64,000 nucleotides of DNA from an uncultured Thiothrix sp. GTDB taxonomy: Bacteria; Pseudomonadota; Gammaproteobacteria; Thiotrichales; Thiotrichaceae. The first letter of the stretch is position 1; the number at the start of each line of letters is the position of its first letter. A model generated the notes under the pieces. It saw nothing but the letters and a program-made list of their open reading frames with translations, searched no databases and was not told the DNA's origin. The stretch covers positions 1 to 64,000 of the forward strand of contig NZ_CALMZC010000014.1 in assembly GCF_937873765.1 (NCBI RefSeq), in the 5' to 3' direction. Positions 44,824 to 53,235 of the stretch are shown piece after piece. A program made the translations under genes and the position numbers.

Positions 44824-46581
44824 ATGAAGTCTGGTGATTTATTTCGTAAGGTATTATTAGCATCTGCGATTAGCTTCGCTTTAACATCCGCACCATTAAT
44901 GGCGGCAGTCACTGATCAAGATATTGCTAATGATGCCACCACGCCTAATGATGTAGTGAGTTATGGTTTAGGTTTGCAAGGCCAGCGTTTTAGCCCGTTA
45001 GATAAACTCAATACTGACACGGTTAAAAACTTAATACCTGCCTTTGTATTATCTTATGGTGATGAAAAGCAACGTGGTCAAGAAGCTCAACCTTTAGTTC
45101 ACAATGGTAAAATTTTCGTAACTGCTTCGTATTCACGGGTATTTACTGTTGATGCGAAAACAGGTGAAGAATTATGGCAATATGATCACCGCTTACCTGA
45201 TGGTATTTTACCTTGCTGCGATGTAGTTAATCGTGGTGGTGCGCTTTATGATAATCTCTTTATTTTCTCAACCCTCGATGCTCAGTTAGTTGCTCTTGAC
45301 CAAGATACCGGCAAGGTGGTTTGGAAAGAGAAAATGGAAGATTATAAAGCAGGCTATTCAAATACAGCCGCTCCGATTGTTGTCAATGGCAAAGTTATTA
45401 CCGGTGTCTCTGGTGGTGAATTCGGTATCGTCGGTAAGGTCGAAGCACGTGATGCGAAAACGGGTAAATTAATTTGGATGCGCCCTACTGTTGAAGGCCA
45501 TATGGGCACGTTAGACGGTAAAGATAATGGCATCACTGGCGAAACTAATAAATCATGGCCGGGTGATTTATGGAAAACGGGTGGTGCTGCTACTTGGTTA
45601 GGTGGTACTTATGATGCTGAAACGAATACACTTTTCTTCGGTACAGGTAATCCAGCTCCGTGGAATTCACATTTACGTCCCGGCGATAACTTATACTCAT
45701 CTTCTGTCTTAGCGATTAATCCCGATGACGGCAAAATTAAATGGAGCTATCAATGGACTCCACACGATGGTTGGGATTTTGACGGTGTAAATGAGTTTGT
45801 CTCCTTTGATTTAAAACAAGCTGATGGCAAAGTTATTAAAGCGGGTGGCCACGCAGATCGGAATGGCTTCTTCTATGTATTAGATCGTACTAACGGTCAA
45901 TTAATCAGTGCTAATCCTTTTGTTAATAAAATTACTTGGGCTAAAGGAATTGATCTAAAAACAGGTCGTCCTGAATATGATGATGCTAATCGCCCAGGTG
46001 CTCCAAGTGCTGCTGAGAAAGGTCAATCGGTGTTTTCTGCCCCTTCCTTCCTAGGTGGTAAAAACTGGATGCCCATGGCCTATAATCCGAACACCGATTT
46101 ATTCTATGTACCTTCTAACGAATGGGGTATGGATATTTGGAACGAGCCGATTAGTTATAAGAAAGGTGCTGCTTATTTGGGTGCTGGCTTTACGATTAAA
46201 CCTTTGAATGAAGATTACATTGGTGCTTTACGGGCGATGGATCCAAAGACTGGGAAAGTTGTTTGGGAAGCAAAAAATAAAGCACCATTATGGGGTGGGG
46301 TATTAACAACGGCTGGTAATTTAGTATTTACCGGTACACCCGAAGGCTATTTAAAAGCCTTTGATGCTAAAACGGGTCAAGAACTATGGAAATTCCAAAC
46401 AGGTTCTGGGGTAGTAGGTTGTCCTATTACTTGGGAACAGGATGGTGAGCAATTCGTTGCTGTACCTTCTGGCTGGGGTGGTGCTGTTCCATTATGGGGT
46501 GGTGAAGTTGCAAAAAGCGTTAAGCATTTAAATCAAGGTGGTAGTTTATGGGTATTTAAATTACCTAAAACTCCTTCTTAA
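44824..46581 (+). CDS. pedH: PQQ-dependent alcohol dehydrogenase, lanthanide-type
   Basis: 585 residues. Signal peptide ends PLMAA; eight-bladed propeller tryptophan motifs recur (for example 'AKTGEELWQ', 'PDDGKIKWS', 'PKTGKVVWE', '[10 protein letters not shown]'). The adjacent-Cys disulfide is Cys131-Cys132. The metal-site residues appear as Glu199, Asn276 and the catalytic Asp318, with a second Asp at 320 (GWDFDG). That extra Asp is diagnostic of XoxF/PedH-type lanthanide enzymes; calcium enzymes have Ser, Ala or Thr there. It oxidises ethanol or other alcohols in the periplasm and passes electrons to cytochrome c. No second, calcium-type paralogue is in the window. Confidence 0.88.
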   Translation: MKSGDLFRKVLLASAISFALTSAPLMAAVTDQDIANDATTPNDVVSYGLGLQGQRFSPLDKLNTDTVKNLIPAFVLSYGDEKQRGQEAQPLVHNGKIFVTASYSRVFTVDAKTGEELWQYDHRLPDGILPCCDVVNRGGALYDNLFIFSTLDAQLVALDQDTGKVVWKEKMEDYKAGYSNTAAPIVVNGKVITGVSGGEFGIVGKVEARDAKTGKLIWMRPTVEGHMGTLDGKDNGITGETNKSWPGDLWKTGGAATWLGGTYDAETNTLFFGTGNPAPWNSHLRPGDNLYSSSVLAINPDDGKIKWSYQWTPHDGWDFDGVNEFVSFDLKQADGKVIKAGGHADRNGFFYVLDRTNGQLISANPFVNKITWAKGIDLKTGRPEYDDANRPGAPSAAEKGQSVFSAPSFLGGKNWMPMAYNPNTDLFYVPSNEWGMDIWNEPISYKKGAAYLGAGFTIKPLNEDYIGALRAMDPKTGKVVWEAKNKAPLWGGVLTTAGNLVFTGTPEGYLKAFDAKTGQELWKFQTGSGVVGCPITWEQDGEQFVAVPSGWGGAVPLWGGEVAKSVKHLNQGGSLWVFKLPKTPS

Positions 46582-46592
46582 TTTTAGTTTAA

Positions 46593-46619
46593 AAAAGAGG
46601 CAGCATGCCTGCCTCTTTT
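46593..46619 (+). terminator. Terminator or attenuator after the dehydrogenase gene
   Basis: AAAAGAGGCAG and CTGCCTCTTTT form an 11-bp perfect stem with a 5-base loop ending in a T run. It should leave most transcripts monocistronic and lower the downstream accessory genes. Confidence 0.8.
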
Positions 46620-46653
46620 AGCTATCAATCCAATGATTTGAGGTTTTTATCCA

Positions 46654-47484
46654 ATGCAACGCACACTTCTTTTAACACGGATTTGTGGTGCTCTTTTGTT
46701 AGCAAGTACCATGCAAGTTTGGGCTCACGGTGATGTTACTCCACAGGCCATTGATATTACTGGTTTAGAGCCGATTAAGGATTCTGATACGACTTGGGTG
46801 GATACTAACCCTTACTCAGGTAATGAAAAAGCCATTGAAATTGGTAAGCATGCTTTTGCGCAAAACTGTGCACGTTGCCACGGTATTGATGCCATTTCGG
46901 GTGGGATTGCGCCTGATTTGCGTGAAAGGTTACCATTAGGTCAAGAAGGCGATGATATTTTTAAAGAACGGATGATCAATGGTGCTATTCGTAATGGCGT
47001 TACTTATATGCCAAAGTTTGATGGCATTGTAAAGCAAGAAGGTCTATGGGCTATTCGTGCTTGGTTGGAAACGGTGTCTGTAGATGCACCAGTAAAAACA
47101 GCCGTTCCAGCGACTACCACTCCAGCCGCAGCCGCTCCTGTGGCAAGTGTCGCTCCTGCAGTGGCACGTGCGGGTGAAGAGGTTTTTAATACTGTGTGCA
47201 CGGCTTGCCATACGGCAGGTATTTTAAATGCGCCTAAAATTGGTGATAAAGCCGCTTGGGAGCCACGTGCAGCTAAAGGTCTATCGGGTTTATTAGCTTC
47301 AAGTGTGAATGGTTTAAATCAGATGCCTGCCAAAGGTGGTAATCCTAGTTTGACTGAACAAGAATTAAGTAATGCTATTATTTATATGCTAGGGAAAGCT
47401 GACATTGAATTAGATAAGGCGGCTAGCACCGCAGATGCCACAACTCCAACTGCAGTGGATACCGCTAAACCGGCAACAAATTAA
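46654..47484 (+). CDS. Two-domain cytochrome c: PedF-like c550 fused to a c5-type domain
   Basis: 276 residues with a signal peptide ending VWA-HG. The first heme motif, CARCH (Cys72-His76), sits in the PedF/cytochrome c550 pattern 'HGDVTPQAIDITGLE' and 'ISGGIAPDLRE', with Met119 (YMP) as sixth ligand. An Ala/Pro/Thr-rich linker of about 30 residues follows. The second motif, CTACH (Cys182-His186), with Met224, is a cytochrome c5-type domain ('APKIGDKAAWEPRAAKGL'). Usual PedF proteins have one domain. It probably takes electrons from the PQQ dehydrogenase and hands them on. Confidence 0.85.
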   Translation: MQRTLLLTRICGALLLASTMQVWAHGDVTPQAIDITGLEPIKDSDTTWVDTNPYSGNEKAIEIGKHAFAQNCARCHGIDAISGGIAPDLRERLPLGQEGDDIFKERMINGAIRNGVTYMPKFDGIVKQEGLWAIRAWLETVSVDAPVKTAVPATTTPAAAAPVASVAPAVARAGEEVFNTVCTACHTAGILNAPKIGDKAAWEPRAAKGLSGLLASSVNGLNQMPAKGGNPSLTEQELSNAIIYMLGKADIELDKAASTADATTPTAVDTAKPATN

Positions 47485-47504
47485 TTTAACTAGTGTTTTT
47501 GGTT

Positions 47505-47531
47505 GCCATTGTCTTGCACAGTGGCCTTTTT
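47505..47531 (+). terminator. Terminator after the cytochrome gene
   Basis: GCCATTGT and ACAGTGGC pair (one G-U) with a 5-base loop, followed by CTTTTT. Confidence 0.7.
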
Positions 47532-47556
47532 AAAGTATTTATAGTTAGGAGAGACT

Positions 47557-48420
47557 ATGAATATGAGAGTGTTAGCGAGTGTAACTTTAAGCTTAAGTCT
47601 GGTGGCTTCGAGCTTATTCGCAGCGGGCTTAGATGATATTAAAAATAAAGGTGTACTAAGCGTCTCTTTATATAAAGATTTCCCCCCTTATTCTTATGTG
47701 GCTGACGGCAAGCAAACGGGTATTGATGTCGATATTGCTAATGCTTTAGCCGCCAAGCTAGGTGTTAGTAGCCAAATTCGCTTAGTCGGGGCGGATGAAA
47801 ATGTCGAAGATGATTTACGCAATAATGTCTGGAAGGGCCATTATTTGGGCGGTGGTGTCACTGACTTAATGTTGCATATGCCAGTCGATAATGCCTTCGC
47901 GGAAAAAGTGGACAAAGTAAAGTTCATTGCGCCTTATCAATTGGAACAAGTGGCTTTTGCGTTTGATACCAATAAAGTCGGTAAGCAGCCCACTTTAGCC
48001 AATTTTATGAGTGATTCGATTGGGGTTGAAATCGATACTCTCAGCGATGTGTATTTGTTAGAAGCGATGCAGGGGCAAATTAGTAAAAATATACGCCACT
48101 TTGAAAATCTCAGTAAAGCGACTACTGCTTTGAAAGCGGGTGAGATAGCCGGTGTAATGGGGCCACGTGGTGAGCTAGAAGGTTTATTAGCAGAACACCC
48201 CGATACCATTCAAATTCAATCTTTAGTCACACCGGGGTTAGCGCGTTCTAATTGGGCGATGGGTATTGCAGTCAAAGCGGATAATGAAGAGTTAGTAAAG
48301 GCTATTAACGAGAGCATGGCAGCTTTAGTAAAAGATGGCACGGTGAAAAAGATTTTTGAACAATATAAGGTCACCTATACTCCCCCTGCAATTGCACCCG
48401 AGGTGACTGCTAAAAACTGA
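47557..48420 (+). CDS. MoxJ/XoxJ-like periplasmic binding protein of quinoprotein systems
   Basis: 287 residues, signal peptide ending LFAA. SBP_bac_3 fold: 'GVLSVSLYKDFPPYSYV', 'GIDVDIANALAAKLG'. The insert 'NNVWKGHYLGGGVTDLMLHMPVD' is shared by the binding proteins that accompany PQQ dehydrogenases and is not found in amino-acid importers. No ABC permease is nearby. It is thought to aid maturation of the dehydrogenase rather than transport. Confidence 0.83.
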   Translation: MNMRVLASVTLSLSLVASSLFAAGLDDIKNKGVLSVSLYKDFPPYSYVADGKQTGIDVDIANALAAKLGVSSQIRLVGADENVEDDLRNNVWKGHYLGGGVTDLMLHMPVDNAFAEKVDKVKFIAPYQLEQVAFAFDTNKVGKQPTLANFMSDSIGVEIDTLSDVYLLEAMQGQISKNIRHFENLSKATTALKAGEIAGVMGPRGELEGLLAEHPDTIQIQSLVTPGLARSNWAMGIAVKADNEELVKAINESMAALVKDGTVKKIFEQYKVTYTPPAIAPEVTAKN

Positions 48421-48427
48421 GGTAGCT

Positions 48428-49177
48428 ATGCGCCCCTTATTTGTGTTCCTCCTAACATCACTGCTCAGTCCATTAGGCTGGGCAGTTGATTCTGATCCTT
48501 TAAACTCGCCACAATGGGAGTTTGTGCATCAGCGTTTTCTAAAAGGTGAGTCTTATCAGTTTGACGGTAAAGTCAAAGTTGAAGCGCCTGCGGATGCCGA
48601 AGATTCCTTAAATGTACCCATTTCTTTCCAAGTCGATGATTTAGAAAACATACAAGAAGTTGTGGTGGTTGCTGATCTCAATCCCATTCCACAAGTTCTA
48701 CGCTTTCGCCCTAAAGCAATGCGCCCACATTTAGGTTTTCGTATGAAGTTGCAACAAGGTAGCCCGATTCATGTGGCCGCTAAAACTGCAGATGGGCTTT
48801 GGCATGTGGGTGGAGTGTGGGTTAATGCTGCGGGTGGTGGTTGTACCTTACCGAGTGTCGGGACAGCTTCAGGGGATTGGACGAAAACCTTAGGGAAGGT
48901 ATCTGCCAATGTTTGGCAACGTCCAGATGGTTCGAGTCGCTTGCGGGTACGGGTGATGCATCCGATGGATACCGGCTTAGCATCAGGCATTCCAACTTTT
49001 CATATTGAGAATCTGAATGTTTTGGGTGAAGACGGTCAGCTCCTCGCTGAGTTGGATTTATTCGAGCCGATTAGCGAAAACCCGATGCTTAGTTTTGATG
49101 TACACCAGCAAAAGCAATTCAAATTAGAAGGCCGTGATAATAATGGCAATAAGATTCAAGCTGAGGTGGTGCAATGA
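48428..49177 (+). CDS. Quinoprotein-associated SoxYZ-like carrier
   Basis: 249 residues with signal peptide (LGWAV). N-terminal part SoxY-like, ending AAGGGCTLPS with a single Cys139, which stands where SoxY carries its covalent substrate. C-terminal part SoxZ-like ('VMHPMDTGL'). The fused arrangement matches the family found only next to PQQ alcohol dehydrogenases. Possible carrier of a reactive intermediate for the metallohydrolase that follows with a 4-base overlap. Confidence 0.85.
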   Translation: MRPLFVFLLTSLLSPLGWAVDSDPLNSPQWEFVHQRFLKGESYQFDGKVKVEAPADAEDSLNVPISFQVDDLENIQEVVVVADLNPIPQVLRFRPKAMRPHLGFRMKLQQGSPIHVAAKTADGLWHVGGVWVNAAGGGCTLPSVGTASGDWTKTLGKVSANVWQRPDGSSRLRVRVMHPMDTGLASGIPTFHIENLNVLGEDGQLLAELDLFEPISENPMLSFDVHQQKQFKLEGRDNNGNKIQAEVVQ

Positions 49178-50109
49178 AGCGGTTTTGGTGGCTCGGCTTA
49201 TTCGCTGCAAGCACACAGTTAACGGCTGCCAGTTTTGAATATCCACTGCAACCGCAAGCCATCGCGCCAGATACCTTCGTTTTGGAAGGCAAAACTGCAG
49301 ATTTCAGCAAGGAAAACGGTGGTTATATTGTCAATGCAGCTTATATCGTTACTAACGATGGCGTCGTTGTAATTGATACTGGCCCTTCTCGGCGGTTTGG
49401 CGAACAGCAACGCGCTTTGATCGAGCAAACAACGGGGAAAAAAGTGATTCGGGTGTATATTACCCATCATCATCCTGACCATTTCTTGGGTAATCAAGCC
49501 TTCACGGATTTGCCGATCTATGCGCTACCAGCAACGATCCAAGGTGTACAGCGTGAAGGCGAGACATTCAGCAATAATATGTATCGGCTGATTGGCGATT
49601 GGATGCGTGATACCAGTGTGATCGCACCCAATCAAGAGGCTAAACTGGGTCGTGAAGTGATTGGTGGGCATGAACTAGAGCTCTTAGCCTTTAAAGGGCA
49701 TACACACGCCGATTTAGTGATGTTTGACCATACGACGGGTGTACTGTTTGCGGGTGATTTGGTATTTAATCAACGTGCGGCCACCACGCCGCATGCGAAT
49801 ATTATCGACTGGCTAGCTTCGCTTGAGCAGCTCTTAAAACTACCATTTAAGGTCTTAGTACCGGGTCATGGTAAAGTCACTCAAGATGATCAGCCGATTG
49901 CACAAACACGTGCTTATTTAGTGTGGCTGCAAACGCTACTCCAGCAAGCGGCTGCCAATGGTTTAGATATGAATGAAGTGATGGCAACACCGATTCCGGC
50001 TGATTTCAAGGATATTGCTTTAGCCCAAAATGAGCTACGCCGTTCGGTCGCACATTTATACCCAGCTTTAGAAGCCGAGCAACTTAAACCAACTAAGCAG
50101 GCGGAATGA
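49174..50109 (+). CDS. Quinoprotein relay system zinc metallohydrolase
   Basis: 311 residues with signal peptide. Metallo-beta-lactamase motif His98-x-His100-x-Asp102-His103 (THHHPDH), further ligands in FKGHTHAD and FAGDLVF, and VPGHG. Related to SoxH. In such operons it accompanies the SoxYZ-like carrier and may release its cargo by hydrolysis. Reaction unproven. Confidence 0.85.
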   Translation: MKRFWWLGLFAASTQLTAASFEYPLQPQAIAPDTFVLEGKTADFSKENGGYIVNAAYIVTNDGVVVIDTGPSRRFGEQQRALIEQTTGKKVIRVYITHHHPDHFLGNQAFTDLPIYALPATIQGVQREGETFSNNMYRLIGDWMRDTSVIAPNQEAKLGREVIGGHELELLAFKGHTHADLVMFDHTTGVLFAGDLVFNQRAATTPHANIIDWLASLEQLLKLPFKVLVPGHGKVTQDDQPIAQTRAYLVWLQTLLQQAAANGLDMNEVMATPIPADFKDIALAQNELRRSVAHLYPALEAEQLKPTKQAE

Positions 50110-50663
50110 GAGTTTGGCTATTACTGATACTAAGTTGGAGTATTTTCAGTTGTCAGGCTGAAGACTGTGTGCGTACCCCACAAATGCCTGAGGGTTTAAA
50201 ACAAGAGCATTATCGTAGCCCCACCCCTGCTTGTGTACCCAATGGTATTACTCTGAAAACAGCAGAGTTACAAAAGCTGATTGAAACCAAGCAGCCCATT
50301 CTCATTGATGTCATGGCAGTTTTCTTGCGGGAAGATGAAGGTTTCCCAGCAACTTGGTTAGTGAATGAACCCCATGAGAGTTTGCCGAATAGTATCTGGC
50401 TGCCTAATGTCGGCTATGGTGTGTTAGAGCCAAAAATCGAAGCTTGGTTTAAAGCACAATTAGCTAGCCTCACTAAAAATGATCTCCATCAAGCCTTAGT
50501 CTTTTATTGCGTTGCCGATTGTTGGATGTCGTGGAATGCCGTGCAGCGCGTGCGTGAGTATGGTTATACGCGAGTGTATTGGTACAAAGATGGGATTGAT
50601 GGCTGGAAAGAAGCTGGTTTGCCAACGGTTAAAACTGAACCTCAAACCTTTACCTCAAACTAA
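50106..50663 (+). CDS. PQQ-dependent catabolism-associated CXXCW-type rhodanese protein
   Basis: 185 residues, N-terminal signal ending FSCQAED. Rhodanese-like fold with the hallmark 'YCVADCWMSWNAV' (Cys135, Cys139, Trp140). The family occurs with PQQ alcohol catabolism and probably handles a sulfur or redox step with the SoxYZ-like carrier. It overlaps the metallohydrolase gene by four bases. Confidence 0.85.
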   Translation: MRVWLLLILSWSIFSCQAEDCVRTPQMPEGLKQEHYRSPTPACVPNGITLKTAELQKLIETKQPILIDVMAVFLREDEGFPATWLVNEPHESLPNSIWLPNVGYGVLEPKIEAWFKAQLASLTKNDLHQALVFYCVADCWMSWNAVQRVREYGYTRVYWYKDGIDGWKEAGLPTVKTEPQTFTSN

Positions 50664-50684
50664 GACCACTCACAGGGAGAAACC

Positions 50685-51368
50685 ATGAGCAAACAAGCTT
50701 GGATCTTGCCGCTACAATGGTTATGGCTGTTTGGCCTGTTGCTGGTGAGTTTAGGACTGCTTTGGGATAATGGGATTCTGCAAGTGATGTTTGCCACCGA
50801 TAACACCTATCTGTGCCCTTTGATGGTGTGGGTATTTCTGTTGACTTGTTTACATTGTGGTTACCGTAGTCTATTTCTAGCCCGACAAGCTAAGGTCGTA
50901 CATGCTTGGCCGCATACCGGTGTTCTAGACGATAAGATCCTAATTAAGCGCTACCTCAACGAGTTGCAGACCATTCCCAATCCACAAGATAAACAGCTAA
51001 CGGCTGAGTTATTAGCGGAGGAATTACGTGGTCAGCACCAAGTCGGCTGGTTTGTCACTGGTTTGCTGATCAAGTTAGGTTTGCTCGGAACGGTAGTCGG
51101 CTTCGTGATTATGCTCGGCTCCATGACTCATCTATCTTCCCTTGATATTGCTGAAGTCCAAACGCTGATGCAGCAAATGACTCAAGGGATGAAGATTGCG
51201 CTGAATACCACCATCATTGGTTTGGTTGGCAGCATCTTTTTAGGTTTGCAATATTTACTGCTCGACCGTGCGGCGGATCAGCTCCTAGTCGCTGCGGTAC
51301 AAGCTAGCCAATTGCCAGCAGTAAACAGTGTAGACACGAGTGCTGAGGTGGCACATGGCACTGTTTAA
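50685..51368 (+). CDS. MotA/TolQ/ExbB-family proton-channel protein
   Basis: 227 residues, RBS GGGAG. Four hydrophobic helices at about 9-28, 42-60, 120-148 and 175-200. The last two carry the family pattern 'VGWFVTGLLIKLGLLGTVVGFVIML' and 'MTQGMKIALNTTIIGLVGSIFLGLQ' (read in pieces), with the conserved Gly-Thr-Val-Gly and TxxG residues of TolQ/ExbB channels. It should form a proton-driven motor with the next protein. It is encoded 21 bases after the CXXCW gene, so it appears to belong to the PQQ accessory operon. Confidence 0.8.
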   Translation: MSKQAWILPLQWLWLFGLLLVSLGLLWDNGILQVMFATDNTYLCPLMVWVFLLTCLHCGYRSLFLARQAKVVHAWPHTGVLDDKILIKRYLNELQTIPNPQDKQLTAELLAEELRGQHQVGWFVTGLLIKLGLLGTVVGFVIMLGSMTHLSSLDIAEVQTLMQQMTQGMKIALNTTIIGLVGSIFLGLQYLLLDRAADQLLVAAVQASQLPAVNSVDTSAEVAHGTV

Positions 51369-51966
51369 ACAGCGCGAGAATCTACTCGATGTTGACCCTT
51401 TTACTGATCTGCTATTCAACGCACTGTTAACCTTTACCTTTCTGTTTCTGATTGCATTATTGCTAATGAATCCCACTGCCAAGAGCGGGATTATTAATCC
51501 GAAAGCGGAGTTGATGATCACTGTTAGTTGGCCAGACAATAGCCCTGATGATATTGATACTTGGGTAGAAGGGCCAAAAGGGCAAATGATTTGGTTTAAG
51601 CGTCCGCAAGAGGGCTTGATGCATTTAGATCGGGATGATCGTGGGGCTGTGAATGATATGCAACTGATTGATGGCAAGGAAATTATTAATCCGCTCAATC
51701 AGGAAATTGTCACGATACGCGGACGTCCTCCGGGCGAATTCACCGTGAATATCCATTATTATCGTAGCCAAACCTTAAAAGCAGTACCTGTCACCGTTTA
51801 TCTCGCCGAAGTCAATCCCACGCTCAAAGTCTTACACTATGCAACGACCACTTTGCAGCGCGAAAGTGAGGAACGTACCGCCGTGCGTTTTAGTATTACT
51901 CCGAATGGTCAAGTCACGGATATTAATACCCTACAAAAATCCCTCGTTCTGGGAGGTAAAATATGA
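51355..51966 (+). CDS. TolR/ExbD-like protein with YfaP/DUF2135-like periplasmic domain
   Basis: 203 residues from ATG 51355, overlapping the channel gene by 14 bp. One helix (about 20-40) is preceded by 'VDPFTDLLFNALLTF' with Asp18 where TolR/ExbD/MotB have their proton-carrying Asp. The periplasmic part starts 'ITVSWPDNSPDDIDTWVEGPKG', then 'LDRDDRGAV' and 'PPGEFTVNIHYYRS', a pattern like the DUF2135/YfaP beta-sandwich. Ordinary TolR and ExbD have no such domain. A specialised energy-transducing stator is the best reading. Confidence 0.72.
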   Translation: MALFKQRENLLDVDPFTDLLFNALLTFTFLFLIALLLMNPTAKSGIINPKAELMITVSWPDNSPDDIDTWVEGPKGQMIWFKRPQEGLMHLDRDDRGAVNDMQLIDGKEIINPLNQEIVTIRGRPPGEFTVNIHYYRSQTLKAVPVTVYLAEVNPTLKVLHYATTTLQRESEERTAVRFSITPNGQVTDINTLQKSLVLGGKI

Positions 51967-52481
51967 ATGAACTACTCATGCTCTTAGTGGTAGCCTATAT
52001 TTTTCTTGCAGCCCTTTTAGTCTTGGTCTTGTTGTATGGACGGCTTCCTTGGCTACTGAAATTACTGTTGGTGTTGATCACAACAGGCTTGTATTGGGTC
52101 AGTTATCAAGGTTGGAAAGAAGTACAAGGTTGGCCTAGTCAAGTCGAGTTACCTACAAAGTTTTTGCTGCATGCTTCGGTGATTGAAGAACCGAATCAGG
52201 AAGCAGGGACGACAGGGCGAATTTTTATCTGGGCCTCAAATTTAAAAGGCAATAAACCAGCAGGCGAGCCACGTGCCTATATCATCCCCTATGACCGCGA
52301 AGTGCATTCATCCTTACAGGATGCGCTGCGCAATCAGCGTAATGGCAATGTGCAAATCGGCGTGAAAGAGCGTAATAAAAATGTGCAAAACGAAGCACCC
52401 GTCAATGTACGCCAGTTGGGGCAAATTCATGAAAAACTCAAATTTATTGAGTTACCTGACCCTGCTTTACCTGAGAAATAA
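51963..52481 (+). CDS. Membrane protein of the TolQR-like module, unknown function
   Basis: 172 residues. Two hydrophobic helices (about 4-24 and 30-46), then a soluble, probably periplasmic region with no family I recognise ('IFIWASNLKGNKPAGEPRAYIIPYDREVH'; a long Asn/Arg-rich stretch at about 120-145). It starts inside the previous stop (ATGA) and ends two bases before the lipoprotein gene, so it is a fixed member of the four-gene set. Confidence 0.7.
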   Translation: MNELLMLLVVAYIFLAALLVLVLLYGRLPWLLKLLLVLITTGLYWVSYQGWKEVQGWPSQVELPTKFLLHASVIEEPNQEAGTTGRIFIWASNLKGNKPAGEPRAYIIPYDREVHSSLQDALRNQRNGNVQIGVKERNKNVQNEAPVNVRQLGQIHEKLKFIELPDPALPEK

Positions 52482-52483
52482 TC

Positions 52484-53188
52484 ATGGGGCGCTTAACCCT
52501 TATTTTATTTTGCCTGAGTGTGTTAGCTGCCTGTGATAAGCCTGCTAGCGATGATTATTTTCCTTTGCATCAAGGCTTGCATTGGGAATATCAAGTAACC
52601 ATTGAGCATCCTGAACGCTTAGATACCAAGCAGCTTATAATTGAAAGCATCGGGCAAACGAGTTTAAAAGAAGAAACCGTTAGCATTCGCACGACTAGCG
52701 ATGGTACGGATTATTATCTTGCCCAGCGTACTGATGGCATTTATCGTTTGGCTAAACGTACCTTGGTGGAAAGTGAACCACGTTTAGACGCTAGCCCACG
52801 CATGGTCTTACCGCTGCCGATTGCACAAGCGGAAGGCAAAACGTGGTCGACGATTTCCCAGCCTTATTTAATTGAGCGTGTGTATGAGGGCATGGACGTG
52901 ATGACGGCTGACATGCTGCAATTCCCGATGACCTATTCGGTGTTGAGTTTGGATGAAACGGTTGAGGTCAGCGCAGGTCGTTTCAGTTATTGCATTTTAG
53001 TGGAAGGGCAAACCGATTTATCGTTATATGCGGATGCGCGCACGGGCAATACGACCGTACCGATCACTACCCGTGAATGGTATGCACCGGGTGTCGGCTT
53101 GGTGAAATTAGAGCGCGAAGAGCCTTTGAATACCGATGTGTATAAGGGTGGGAAGATTACGATGGAATTGGTGAGGTTTGAGGATTAG
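52484..53188 (+). CDS. Putative lipoprotein of the TolQR-like module
   Basis: 234 residues. Signal peptide with lipobox VLAAC (Cys about 16); the residues after Cys are Asp-Lys, and Asp at +2 favours inner-membrane retention. The mature part begins 'YFPLHQGLHWEYQV' and is beta-rich, like DUF3108-type lipoproteins. It may be the periplasmic partner or sensor of the proton-channel proteins. Last gene before a terminator. Confidence 0.68.
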   Translation: MGRLTLILFCLSVLAACDKPASDDYFPLHQGLHWEYQVTIEHPERLDTKQLIIESIGQTSLKEETVSIRTTSDGTDYYLAQRTDGIYRLAKRTLVESEPRLDASPRMVLPLPIAQAEGKTWSTISQPYLIERVYEGMDVMTADMLQFPMTYSVLSLDETVEVSAGRFSYCILVEGQTDLSLYADARTGNTTVPITTREWYAPGVGLVKLEREEPLNTDVYKGGKITMELVRFED

Positions 53189-53199
53189 CTGATAAGAGC

Positions 53200-53223
53200 A
53201 AGAGGCAAGATAACCTGCCTCTT
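53200..53223. terminator. Bidirectional terminator
   Basis: AAGAGGCA and TGCCTCTT form an 8-bp stem with an 8-base loop, between the convergent lipoprotein and dctM genes. Confidence 0.7.
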
Positions 53224-53235
53224 CAATGAAGCTAG

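Noticed and set aside
50685-51966. Zorya-type anti-phage system (ZorA/ZorB-like pair).
   Set aside because: The second protein has no OmpA-like peptidoglycan domain and no helicase or nuclease gene follows; the neighbours are PQQ accessory genes.
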